Positions 8,356 through 16,198 of a stretch of 64,000 nt of DNA are shown here, one piece after another. The position numbers and the translations under genes are program-made. The stretch comes from Labrenzia sp. VG12 (GTDB taxonomy: Bacteria > Pseudomonadota > Alphaproteobacteria > Rhizobiales > Stappiaceae), in NCBI RefSeq assembly GCF_002237595.1, contig NZ_CP022529.1, forward strand, positions 3,782,001-3,846,000, read 5' to 3'. Position 1 is the stretch's first letter, and every line of letters begins with the position of its first letter. Below the pieces are notes generated by a model. That model made no database searches, was not told where the DNA came from, and saw only the letters and a program-made list of their open reading frames with translations.

Positions 8356-8781
8356 GTGCAGTACTGGCTGATCAAATCCGAACCGGACAAATGGTCCTGG
8401 GAGCAGCAGAAGGCCAAGGGCGACGAAGGCGAACAGTGGGACGGCATCCGCAATTACCAGGCGCGCAACAACATGCGGGCCATGGAAATCGGCGACAAGG
8501 CGTTCTTCTACCATTCCAACATCGGCAAGGAAGTGGTCGGCATCGTCGAGGTCTGCAGCGAGATCCATCCGGACACCACCACCGACGATCCGCGCTGGGA
8601 ATGCGTGGACTTCAAGGCCGTGCGCGACATGCCCAGTCCCGTGACCCTCGCCCAGGTCAAGGCGGAACCGCGCCTTGAAAAGATGTCGCTGGTCACCTCC
8701 ATGCGTCTGTCGGTCCAGCCGGTCACCGAAGAGGAATGGAAGGTTGTCTGCGAAATGGGCGGGCTGAAAGAACCCGCCTGA
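8356..8781 (+). CDS. EVE domain protein (modified-base-binding fold)
   Basis: 141 residues from GTG 8356, directly abutting the upstream stop. The protein consists of a single EVE domain: QYWLIKSEPDKWSWEQQ at the start, WDGIRNYQARNNMRAMEIGD then KAFFYHSN, VVGIVEV and WECVDFKAV are all standard for the family. EVE domains are PUA-like and bind modified bases in DNA or RNA; stand-alone versions such as this one are conserved in proteobacteria without a settled role. Position with a YciI-like protein and a methyltransferase is suggestive but does not prove a joint pathway. It is followed by the methyltransferase after one base. Confidence 0.88.
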   Translation: MQYWLIKSEPDKWSWEQQKAKGDEGEQWDGIRNYQARNNMRAMEIGDKAFFYHSNIGKEVVGIVEVCSEIHPDTTTDDPRWECVDFKAVRDMPSPVTLAQVKAEPRLEKMSLVTSMRLSVQPVTEEEWKVVCEMGGLKEPA

Positions 8782-8782
8782 G

Positions 8783-9442
8783 ATGCCCGCGATTGAGGAT
8801 CCGGTTGCCTTCATCAGGAGAGAAACCCGGGTCAAGCCCGTCCCGCATGCCGAGGAAATCCGCCTCCACCTTGCCGACGAAGCCATGGACCTGTGGCAGA
8901 AGACGGAAGAAGAGCTTGGCGAACTGGGCCTGCCGCCCCCCTTCTGGGCCTTTGCCTGGGCGGGCGGCCAGGGCCTGGCCCGCTACATTCTCGACACACC
9001 GGACCTGGTCAGGGGCAAACGCGTCGTTGATTTTGCCTGCGGCTCCGGTCTCGTCGGCATTGCCGCCATGCTGGCGGGCGCAAGCACCTGCCATGCCGTG
9101 GACATCGACCCGTTTGCCCTTGTGGCAACCAGGCTCAATGCGGCGGAGAACGGGGTTACCCTGACGATCGAAACAGCCGACATCACAGAGGCCGCCGTAC
9201 CGCAGGCCGACGTGGTGATATGCGGCGATGTCTTCTACGACCGGGCCATGGCCGGTCAGGTACTCCCGTTCCTGGATCGATTGCTGAAGGCCGGCATGGA
9301 GGTGCTGGTCGGCGATCCCGGGCGCTCCTACCTGCCGAAAGACCGTCTTCAAGAACTGGCGGTTTACACAGTCCCGGTGGTCGGCGCGCTGGAAGACAAC
9401 GAGATCAAACGCACCGGAGTGTTTCGGCTGACGGAAAAATAA
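8783..9442 (+). CDS. Class I SAM-dependent methyltransferase, ETFB-lysine-methyltransferase-like
   Basis: 219 residues. Conserved elements in order: PPPFWAFAWAGGQGLARYIL before the fold, motif I VVDFACGSGLVGIAA, the acidic end of strand 2 in HAVDIDPFAL, the D/E-rich VVICGDVFYD after strand 4, and LVGDPGRSYLP. This set is typical of COG3897, whose human member trimethylates lysines next to the recognition loop of electron-transfer flavoprotein beta; bacterial orthologues may do the same to ETF-beta. The gene follows the EVE gene by one base and is the last of the trio. The actual substrate is inferred from family membership only. Confidence 0.82.
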   Translation: MPAIEDPVAFIRRETRVKPVPHAEEIRLHLADEAMDLWQKTEEELGELGLPPPFWAFAWAGGQGLARYILDTPDLVRGKRVVDFACGSGLVGIAAMLAGASTCHAVDIDPFALVATRLNAAENGVTLTIETADITEAAVPQADVVICGDVFYDRAMAGQVLPFLDRLLKAGMEVLVGDPGRSYLPKDRLQELAVYTVPVVGALEDNEIKRTGVFRLTEK

Positions 9443-9595
9443 TGCGCCCGCACCCGTCAGAGAGAAACAGACTGATGCCGTTGTGGGAATGTGATCACTT
9501 TTTTCTTCAGCCCCACTTCCCCTTTTTGCCGCTTGCGATAGGTTAGCCGCTTGAATGCCTATCCCGCCTTCGTTTCGTATCTTCAGGAGTCCTTC

Positions 9596-10768
9596 ATGCC
9601 CATCGTTAATCGCCTTGCAGATCTGGCCGACGAGATCACCGCGTGGCGTCGCGACATTCACGAAAACCCGGAAGTTCTTTACGAGACGGTGCGTACGGCG
9701 GAAAAGGTCTCCGAGCTGCTGCAAAGCTTTGGCGTTGACGAGATTGCGACCGGCATCGGCAAGACCGGTGTGGTCGGCGTAATCAAGGGCCGCAACGGCG
9801 GTGCCGGCAAGACCATCGGCCTGCGCGCCGACATGGATGCCCTGCCGATCGAGGAAGCGACCGGCAAGGACTACGCCTCCAAGATCCCGGGCAAGATGCA
9901 TGCCTGCGGCCATGACGGTCACACCGCCATGCTGCTGGGCGCTGCCAAATACCTCTCCGAGACCCGTAACTTCGACGGCACGGTGGTGGTGATCTTCCAG
10001 CCGGCCGAAGAAGGCGGGGCCGGCGCCAAGGCCATGATCGACGACGGTCTGATGACCCGCTGGCCGATCGAGGAAGTCTATGGCATGCACAATTTCCCGG
10101 GCATGCCGGTTGGCGAATTTGCCATCCGCAAGGGCCCGATCATGGCTGCCACCGACGAATTCCGCATCGAGATCACCGGCAGGGGCGGCCATGCGGCCAA
10201 ACCGCATGAAACCATCGATCCGATTGTCGTCGGCACCCAGATGGTGTCCGCCCTGCAGACCATTGCCAGCCGCAATGCCAATCCGCTCGACTCGGTCGTC
10301 GTCTCCGTGACCGTGTTCCAGGCCGGCAACGCGTTCAACGTCATTCCGCAGGAAGTGCTCCTGCGCGGCACGGTCCGCACCCTGAGCCCGGAAATGCGCG
10401 ACCTCGCGCAGGCCCGCATGGAGACCATTGTCTCCTCGGTTGCCGACACGTTCGGTGCCAAGGCGGTGCTTGAGTTCCGCCGCGGCTATCCGGTCACGGC
10501 CAACCACGACGAACAGACCGATTTTGCCGCGGAGATTGCAGAGGGCATCGCCGGTGTCGGCAAGGTCAACCGCAACATCGACCCGATGATGGGCGGCGAG
10601 GACTTCTCCTACATGCTGGAAGAGCGCCCGGGCGCCTTCATCTTTGCCGGCAACGGCAACAGCGCCGGCCTCCACCATCCTGAATATGACTTCAACGACG
10701 AGCTGATCCCGGTCGGCTGTTCCTATTGGGTCAAGCTGGTCGAAACGGCCCTGCCTGCAGCTGCCTGA
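9596..10768 (+). CDS. M20 family amidohydrolase (hippurate hydrolase / N-acyl-amino-acid type)
   Basis: 390 residues from ATG 9596, preceded by AGGAG six bases upstream; the frame's earlier TTG at 9551 has no such site. These cytoplasmic metalloenzymes hydrolyse N-acyl or amide bonds of amino acid derivatives. Metal and catalytic residues are visible in RADMDALPIEE, MHACGHDGHTAMLLGAAK, FQPAEEGGAGAKAM, the dimerisation-domain pattern TGRGGHAAKPHETIDP, and the C-terminal MMGGEDFSYMLEERPG with the last metal-ligand region. Length is normal. It stands alone, convergent with the following regulator gene. The precise substrate cannot be told from sequence. Confidence 0.9.
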   Translation: MPIVNRLADLADEITAWRRDIHENPEVLYETVRTAEKVSELLQSFGVDEIATGIGKTGVVGVIKGRNGGAGKTIGLRADMDALPIEEATGKDYASKIPGKMHACGHDGHTAMLLGAAKYLSETRNFDGTVVVIFQPAEEGGAGAKAMIDDGLMTRWPIEEVYGMHNFPGMPVGEFAIRKGPIMAATDEFRIEITGRGGHAAKPHETIDPIVVGTQMVSALQTIASRNANPLDSVVVSVTVFQAGNAFNVIPQEVLLRGTVRTLSPEMRDLAQARMETIVSSVADTFGAKAVLEFRRGYPVTANHDEQTDFAAEIAEGIAGVGKVNRNIDPMMGGEDFSYMLEERPGAFIFAGNGNSAGLHHPEYDFNDELIPVGCSYWVKLVETALPAAA

Positions 10769-10832
10769 GAGAGCCATAGGTAGGGTTAATCGATCAGGGG
10801 CCAGGCGACCTGCCAAGTCCGCCGTCAAGCCT

Positions 10833-10859
10833 GCCGGGTGAGCCGACAGTTCACCCGGC
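10833..10859. other. Hairpin between convergent genes
   Basis: Arms GCCGGGTGA and TCACCCGGC (nine perfect pairs) enclose a nine-base loop region and overlap the stop codon of the minus-strand regulator gene. It lies between two convergent genes and may block read-through, but neither strand shows a following T-run. Confidence 0.4.
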
Positions 10860-11408
10860 TCGACCTGCGCGTATCCTGCTGAGCGATACAGGCGTGATAC
10901 CCAGATAGGCTGCAATCTCAATTTGCGTGAGCTGCCTTGCAAGCCCGGGAGAGCCACGCAGGAACTTTTCGTATCGTTCTGCGGCGCTGAGGCAGAGGAA
11001 ATCGTATTCGCGTTCCTCATTCCGAAGCGCGAGGCGGCGGAACATTTGATTGGAGAACCTGAGCATTGCCGGATCGCTGTCCGTGAGTTCCCTGAACTTG
11101 TGGGCCGGCAGCTGTTCGACCTCGACATCTGTCAGACAGACAGCTGAAAACCGGGCTGGTTCACCGGCGAGCGTACTTGTCATGGAAGCGAAAATCGCCC
11201 CTACTTCAAGGAACGACTTCGTATAGCTGGAACCGCTACGCGTAACATATACCAATTTGATCAAGCCGGACGTGATCTTGTAAATATTCTTGTTGAATTC
11301 GCCCTGCTTAATGACGCTTTCCGAAGTATTGAACCGTTTTCTTTCAACAAATTCCTCGACAGGGCTCATGTCGACACCTGCAGACAGCAGCGTTTCCCGG
11401 AAGCTCAT
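10851..11408 (-). CDS. Crp/Fnr family transcriptional regulator
   Basis: 185 residues, shorter than the usual 210-240 because the C-terminal winged helix ends soon after the recognition helix. An N-terminal cyclic-nucleotide-binding-type beta barrel is seen (VIKQGEFNKNIYKITSGLIK, then FLEVGAIFASMTSTLAGEPA), followed by a long dimer helix and an HTH with LTQIEIAAYLGITPVSLSRI at about residues 161-180. No cysteine cluster for an Fe-S centre is present, so it is not an oxygen-sensing FNR; the ligand, if any, is unknown. It is divergent from the molybdenum hydroxylase genes across 225 bases and may control them. The protein resembles the short Crp-like regulators of Bacteroidetes and some alphaproteobacteria. 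Confidence 0.82.
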   Translation of the reverse strand: MSFRETLLSAGVDMSPVEEFVERKRFNTSESVIKQGEFNKNIYKITSGLIKLVYVTRSGSSYTKSFLEVGAIFASMTSTLAGEPARFSAVCLTDVEVEQLPAHKFRELTDSDPAMLRFSNQMFRRLALRNEEREYDFLCLSAAERYEKFLRGSPGLARQLTQIEIAAYLGITPVSLSRIRAGRAG

Positions 11409-11633
11409 TGGTTCTTATCCTATGATAATTCGAGCGTTTGGCGATTGTGCTAAGCAGTTCTCACATAGGTGCTAGATCTCAAGTTGCCAACGACCGGGCG
11501 ACACCCGGCCTGCCGGTTTTTCCTTAGATCACCAAACAGCGCGTCCAACCTGCACAACGTGCCGGGTGCCTTTCGTGTGAGGTTCACCTTGTGCGCCGCC
11601 ACCGCCCGGAGCGCTGAGAAGAAAGGCAGATGT

Positions 11634-12104
11634 ATGAAGCTCAACGTGAATGGTTCCCTGCACGACATCCCGGAAACCTGGCAGGGTGAAACACTGCTTT
11701 CAACATTGCGCGAACTCCTGGGTCTTGTCGGCGCAAAATTTGGCTGTGGGCACGGAGATTGCGGAGCCTGTGTGGTTCATGTCGATGGCAAAGCGAAGCG
11801 AAGCTGTCAGATGCAGGTTTCGGACGCCTTTCCGGCACATATCCGAACCTTGGAAGGCCTCGAGGGGGTGGGTGGCGGGCTTCACCCGGTCCAACGCGCC
11901 TGGCTTGACGAAAGAGTCGCCCAATGCGGTTACTGCCAGGCCGGACAGATCATGCAGGCCGTCGCGCTTCTGGAAGAAAACCCGGAACCGGACAAGCAAT
12001 CGGTCGTAGAGCGAATGCGTTCCAATTTGTGTCGCTGCGGCACACAGGCCCGCATTTTCAAGGCAATTCATCGCGCCGCCAGTGAAATGCGAGGCAAGTC
12101 GTGA
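11634..12104 (+). CDS. (2Fe-2S)-binding small subunit of a xanthine dehydrogenase-family oxidoreductase (IorA-like)
   Basis: 156 residues from ATG 11634; the frame is open upstream but MKLNVNGSLHDIPETWQGET is the normal start of the plant-type ferredoxin domain. Both iron-sulphur clusters are supported: CGHGDCGACVVHVDG plus a further Cys for the N-terminal cluster, and CGYCQAGQIMQ with NLCRCGT for the C-terminal helical cluster. In the family this subunit relays electrons from the molybdenum centre to an acceptor. The stop overlaps the large-subunit ATG (ATGA), so synthesis is coupled. No FAD subunit, cytochrome subunit or cofactor-insertion chaperone gene lies in the window. Confidence 0.92.
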   Translation: MKLNVNGSLHDIPETWQGETLLSTLRELLGLVGAKFGCGHGDCGACVVHVDGKAKRSCQMQVSDAFPAHIRTLEGLEGVGGGLHPVQRAWLDERVAQCGYCQAGQIMQAVALLEENPEPDKQSVVERMRSNLCRCGTQARIFKAIHRAASEMRGKS

Positions 12105-14314
12105 TGTCAAAAGCAAAACGGCGGATAACGCGTCGAGGGCTGCTTAAAGGTGGTGCCGCTGCCGCAGCCGGCCTCACGCTCACCTATCTGGCAGGGCGCC
12201 GGTACTTCCCGGTTTTGCCCTCGCTCGCGACGCCCGACTTCCAGGAAGCGGCCTGGCTCAAGATCGGCGCCGATGGACAGGTTTCGATGCTGAGCCCGGT
12301 TCATGAAATGGGGCAAGGTTCGTCTCTCGGCCTCGCCCAGATCGTGGCGGAAGAGCTCAATGTCGACAGCGGCAATGTGGAAGTTGAGTTCCCCTCAACC
12401 AGTGACGTTCCGCATATGCGCTTCACGACTGGCAGCCAGGCGATTGCCCTGCATGCACGCCCGCTTGCCGATGCCGCGGCGCAGTTGCGCGAAGAACTCC
12501 GGCGCAGAGCTGCGGCCGTCGCCGGGACGAACCCCAATCGGCTTGACGACGCGAACGGGGGGTTTCACGAAAGAAGCGGTGCTTTCATTTCCTATGCGGA
12601 CGCGCTTGAAGGGGTTGATCTCATCCTTTCGACCGACAAATTGCCGCCGGCCACCTCTTACGCGTTCGCCCCTGAACGAGAAAAGCGGCAAATCGGCCGG
12701 GTCGCGCTTCAGGTACAGGCCGAAGAGATCGTCATCGGCGCCCCGGTCTTTGCCGGCGACATCCGGCGGCCGAACATGGCATTCGGACGTGCCGTTCAAG
12801 CGCCCTCGCCGGATGCCCGCATCCTGGATGTTGCCCGGAATGGCGCACAGGACCTTCCGGGCGTTATCCAGGTAGTTGTCGACAGATCGCGCGGCCTGGT
12901 CGGTGTGGTCGCCGAAACACCCGGCGCGCTGAACCAGGCCATGGACCTTGTTCAAGTGACCTGGAATCAGCCTGATCCCTATTCCACTGCAGACATAGCG
13001 GCCTTGATCGATGTCGACGCAGCTCTCGCCAAAGGAAACCTTGAGCACGCGATCACCGACGACGATATGGATCTGTCTGCTGATTGGACAGTCGACATGC
13101 GCTTTGACCAACCCGTGTTGCATCACGCGGCACAGGAGCCGCGCACGGCGGTTGCGGAATTCAGCCGGCGCGACGGGCGTGAGGTTGTCGATGTCTGGAC
13201 CGGAACTCAGGACCAGTTCGTCAACCGGAAAAAGGCGGCGGCCGATCTTGGCTGGCCGGTAGACCGGGTCACGATCCATCCAATGCGCGTCGGAGGCGGG
13301 TTTGGTGGGCGTGTGCTTTACGATGTGGTGCGCGAAGCCGTGTTGCTGGCGCAACACGTACAGCGCCCGGTCAAGGTTACGTGGTCCCGCGAAGACGAGT
13401 TCCTGGCGGACCGGACAAGGCCGCCCTCGTCGCATCGCTTGCAGATTCGCGCTGGCGGGAATGGCCGGATTACCGACTGGCGGCACGCCTGTGTGAGTGG
13501 CCATGTTCTTCTCACCGAACTGATGGCATCCGAACCGCTTCTCTCCGGCATGCGCATGGTCATGCATGATTTCGGCGCGGCCCGAAATCTCAAGCCGCCC
13601 TACAGGGCGGTACGCCAGCGGATCGAGATGAGCGATGTGGAACTGCCGTTTCATGTTGGTGAATGGCGCTCACTCGGCGGCGGACCCAACAACTTTGCCA
13701 TCGAATGCGCCATGGATGAACTCGCCAGAGCACTCAAGCTGCATCCGGTCGAGATTCGGTTGGAAAATCTCGGTCCGGACAAGGCGCGCCTCAAAGCCTG
13801 TCTCACAGAACTCAAATCGATGTGCGAAAACCAGACTGTGCCGAGAACGGAAGGGTTTGGACGGGGGTTTTCCTGCGGCATCTATCAGGAACACAGCTAT
13901 GTCGCCGCCGCCTTTGATGTTTTCGTTGATCGCAATCGGCCTATGATCCGTGTTGAGCGGTGCACATTTGTCATGGATGTCGGACTTGCCATAAGTCCGG
14001 ACCAGATCAGGGCGCAGGTCGAAGGCTGTGCAATGATGGCAATCGGTCAGTTGCTGATGGAAGCCGCTCCCATACAGGGGGGCGGCCTGTCGGCGCGCCG
14101 CTTCGGCGACTATCCGACACCGACGATAGAGCATGTCCCCGAGTTTGAAATTGCACTTATCGGCGACAGTGCAAGGGCGCCGGCCGGCGCCGGTCAGGCA
14201 CCTATGATCGCGACCGTTCCGGCCCTTGCAAACGCCGTGCGCGACGCAACCGGTTATCGGGCACTGAAGCTGCCCGTCAATTTCGACGAGCTGGCGTTCG
14301 CGGCTGATGGCTAA
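12104..14314 (+). CDS. Molybdopterin-binding large subunit, IorB-like, with a Tat signal; catalytic Glu position reads Gln
   Basis: 736 residues from ATG 12104 (a GTG lies just before). Residues 8-32 form a Tat signal, RRITRRGLLKGG followed by an Ala/Leu core, so the folded enzyme is probably exported with its small subunit or membrane-attached. Motifs of the IorB type are clear: SPVHEMGQGSSLGLAQIVAEE, MRVGGGFGGRVLYD and the CAMDELA region. The C-terminal motif that usually reads GxGEP supplies the catalytic base; here it reads GAGQAPMIA, placing Gln at residue 698 (codon 14195-14197, CAG). If the alignment is right, a residue essential in characterised molybdenum hydroxylases is changed. Substrate is unknown: isoquinoline, aldehydes or other N-heterocycles are known for the family. 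Confidence 0.88.
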   Translation: MSKAKRRITRRGLLKGGAAAAAGLTLTYLAGRRYFPVLPSLATPDFQEAAWLKIGADGQVSMLSPVHEMGQGSSLGLAQIVAEELNVDSGNVEVEFPSTSDVPHMRFTTGSQAIALHARPLADAAAQLREELRRRAAAVAGTNPNRLDDANGGFHERSGAFISYADALEGVDLILSTDKLPPATSYAFAPEREKRQIGRVALQVQAEEIVIGAPVFAGDIRRPNMAFGRAVQAPSPDARILDVARNGAQDLPGVIQVVVDRSRGLVGVVAETPGALNQAMDLVQVTWNQPDPYSTADIAALIDVDAALAKGNLEHAITDDDMDLSADWTVDMRFDQPVLHHAAQEPRTAVAEFSRRDGREVVDVWTGTQDQFVNRKKAAADLGWPVDRVTIHPMRVGGGFGGRVLYDVVREAVLLAQHVQRPVKVTWSREDEFLADRTRPPSSHRLQIRAGGNGRITDWRHACVSGHVLLTELMASEPLLSGMRMVMHDFGAARNLKPPYRAVRQRIEMSDVELPFHVGEWRSLGGGPNNFAIECAMDELARALKLHPVEIRLENLGPDKARLKACLTELKSMCENQTVPRTEGFGRGFSCGIYQEHSYVAAAFDVFVDRNRPMIRVERCTFVMDVGLAISPDQIRAQVEGCAMMAIGQLLMEAAPIQGGGLSARRFGDYPTPTIEHVPEFEIALIGDSARAPAGAGQAPMIATVPALANAVRDATGYRALKLPVNFDELAFAADG

Positions 14315-14529
14315 AAACACTCCGGGCAGACCTGTGGGTATCGGACATATCAGTCGCCTACAAGGGCAGTTCTGACTGAGCAAGAACCTGGTGAGCCGGC
14401 GGCAAAAAAACCGCGGCTCCCCTATCGCATTTCGACCGCGCCTTTTCCAGACGTGCGGCCCTGATTTACTTGCCTGCAAAATTCGGGTACGAGCTGAGCG
14501 TCTTTCGAGCGTCTTCCAAGGCTCACTGA

Positions 14530-15324
14530 ATGTCCTTGTCTCCTTTCAAGCTTCCCTTTCTGCTGACCTATGTCCTGGTTGGCGCAATCGTCGGTGTTCT
14601 TGTCATCCATCCCTTGTACCTTGTGGTGTTCTGGTGGGAGTTGACGGATTTCTCTGAAACCGCGCCAACCTTGCCGGAAGTTCTTTCCGCGCGGCTCTGG
14701 CTGCTGCTGTTGCCGCGCCACTTCGATGATGCGCTCGCCTACAGTCTGGTAGGAGCCGTTGTCGGTCTGGCCTTCGGCGTCTTCTCCCGCAACTACCTGC
14801 GCACCTCGCAGGCCTATCAGTCCCTGCGGGAAGAACAGACCGCACTCATCCCTGAACTCTTGAAAAGGGGTGAAACCGACCGGGTCGAGTTCAAGTCGTC
14901 GCTGCGCTGGGATGTTCAGGAAAACCGGATCAACCGCGGCCTTGAAAAGGTGATTGCCAAGACGCTTGCCGGCTTTTTCAACGGTGACGGCGGCAACCTG
15001 CTGATCGGGGTCGACGATGCCGGCCGCCCCCTGGGTCTGGACAAGGACCTCTCCACCTTGAAGAGCCCCGACCTCGACGCCTTCGAACGCACGGTCAACG
15101 ACATCGTTTCCAGATCCCTTGGCGGTGACCTGTGCCCCTATCTCCACACGGTGTTCGCCAAGGTCGACGGCAAGGATGTTGCCATGATCATCATCCGCCC
15201 GGCGCCGCGCGCCGTCTACATGGAGGAGAACAAGGCCTCCGTGCTCTATATTCGCAGCGGCAATTCCACCCGCAAGCTGGATGTGCGCGAGGCCATCAAC
15301 TACGCCAAGAAAAGATGGTCGTGA
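14530..15324 (+). CDS. Membrane-anchored AlbA_2 (Schlafen-type) domain protein
   Basis: 264 residues. Two membrane helices occupy about residues 12-36 and 70-95, joined by a loop of about 35 residues. After a short linker, residues about 115-260 form an AlbA_2 domain: ETDRVEFKSSLRW, LAGFFNGDGGNLLIGVDDAG, then a helical stretch, HTVFAKVDGKDVAMIIIRPA and VLYIRSGNSTRKL. AlbA_2 domains are described as putative DNA- or nucleic-acid-binding units and are found in many stand-alone regulators and Schlafen-like proteins; the fusion to two membrane helices would tether it to the inner membrane. The gene ends one base before the TauE/SafE gene. Function is unknown. Confidence 0.8.
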   Translation: MSLSPFKLPFLLTYVLVGAIVGVLVIHPLYLVVFWWELTDFSETAPTLPEVLSARLWLLLLPRHFDDALAYSLVGAVVGLAFGVFSRNYLRTSQAYQSLREEQTALIPELLKRGETDRVEFKSSLRWDVQENRINRGLEKVIAKTLAGFFNGDGGNLLIGVDDAGRPLGLDKDLSTLKSPDLDAFERTVNDIVSRSLGGDLCPYLHTVFAKVDGKDVAMIIIRPAPRAVYMEENKASVLYIRSGNSTRKLDVREAINYAKKRWS

Positions 15325-15325
15325 C

Positions 15326-16099
15326 GTGAGCGAACTGGGTCTCTCGCTGTTTCCGGCCGAGCTTCATGTCGCCGCCAGCCTGCTGCTTGTTGTGGTCAGC
15401 TTCTTTGCCTCGGCGCTGACAGCCGCCCTCGGCCTTGGCGGCGGCATCGCCATGATCGCGGTCATGGCCACCGTGATGCCTGCGAATGCCCTCGTCCCGG
15501 TTCATGGCGTTGTCCAGATCGGCTCCAATGCCGGCCGCGCGCTGGTGCAGCTGAGGCATGTCGACTGGCTGATTGCGCTCTGGTTTTCAGCCGGCGCCGT
15601 TTTGGGTGCGGCGCTCGGCGGTTCCATCGCGATTGAACTGCCCTCCGAGGTCTTAAGGACCGGGATCGGCCTGTTTGTGCTCTGGGTCGTCTGGGGCAAA
15701 CCGCCGAAACTCGCCAAAGCCCGGAAGCGCGCCATGGCTGTGGCGGGTTTTCTCTCCACGTTTCTCTCCATGTTTTTCGGCGCATCCGGACCGATTGGCG
15801 GTGCGGTTCTGTCGACCCTCGGACTGGAACGGCGCCAGTTTGTTGCCAACCAGGCAATCACCGCGCTGACCATGCATGTCTTCAAGATCATCGCCTTCGG
15901 CCTGCTAGGGTTCGCCTTTGCGCCCTGGGCCGGACTGATCGTCCTGATGATCGCCAGCGGCTTCCTTGGCACGTTGGCCGGCAGCCGGTTGCTCGGCAAG
16001 ATGAACGAGGCAACCTTCAAGACCGGCTTCAAATGGGTCATGACGGCCCTCGCCCTGAATCTCCTCTGGCAGGCCGCGCGCGGCTGGCTGGGCGGGTAG
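15326..16099 (+). CDS. TauE/SafE family membrane exporter
   Basis: 257 residues from GTG 15326 (MSELGLSLFPAELH), the second base after the upstream stop. The protein is almost entirely membrane helices, with the family's two repeated motifs, ALTAALGLGGGIAMIAVMA near the start and SMFFGASGPIGGAVLSTLGL in the second half, plus HGVVQIGSNAGRALVQLR between them. TauE/SafE proteins are predicted to export sulphite or other small sulphonates and organic anions, mostly unproven. Co-translation with the membrane-anchored AlbA_2 protein is a conserved-looking but unexplained pairing. Confidence in family is high, in substrate low. Confidence 0.9.
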   Translation: MSELGLSLFPAELHVAASLLLVVVSFFASALTAALGLGGGIAMIAVMATVMPANALVPVHGVVQIGSNAGRALVQLRHVDWLIALWFSAGAVLGAALGGSIAIELPSEVLRTGIGLFVLWVVWGKPPKLAKARKRAMAVAGFLSTFLSMFFGASGPIGGAVLSTLGLERRQFVANQAITALTMHVFKIIAFGLLGFAFAPWAGLIVLMIASGFLGTLAGSRLLGKMNEATFKTGFKWVMTALALNLLWQAARGWLGG

Positions 16100-16198
16100 C
16101 CACGCTACGCGCGTACGACATCCCCTCCACCTTCGTCATTGCAGGCCTGTCGCTGCAATCCAAGGCATGACCAAGATTCAAAAGTTTCGCTGGCGACC

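Noticed and set aside
8723..11128. 801-codon open frame on the minus strand
   Set aside because: It lies opposite the methyltransferase and M20 amidohydrolase genes, both with clear family motifs and ribosome sites; its translation is low-complexity, His/Gly/Asp-rich and resembles no family. Long antisense frames are common at this GC content.
12395..13654. 419-codon minus-strand frame
   Set aside because: Opposite the molybdopterin large-subunit gene; no motif or ribosome site.
14380..14440. Terminator after the molybdenum hydroxylase genes
   Set aside because: GAGCCGGCGG and CCGCGGCTC can pair around an A-rich loop, but the stem has a bulge and no T-run follows on either strand.
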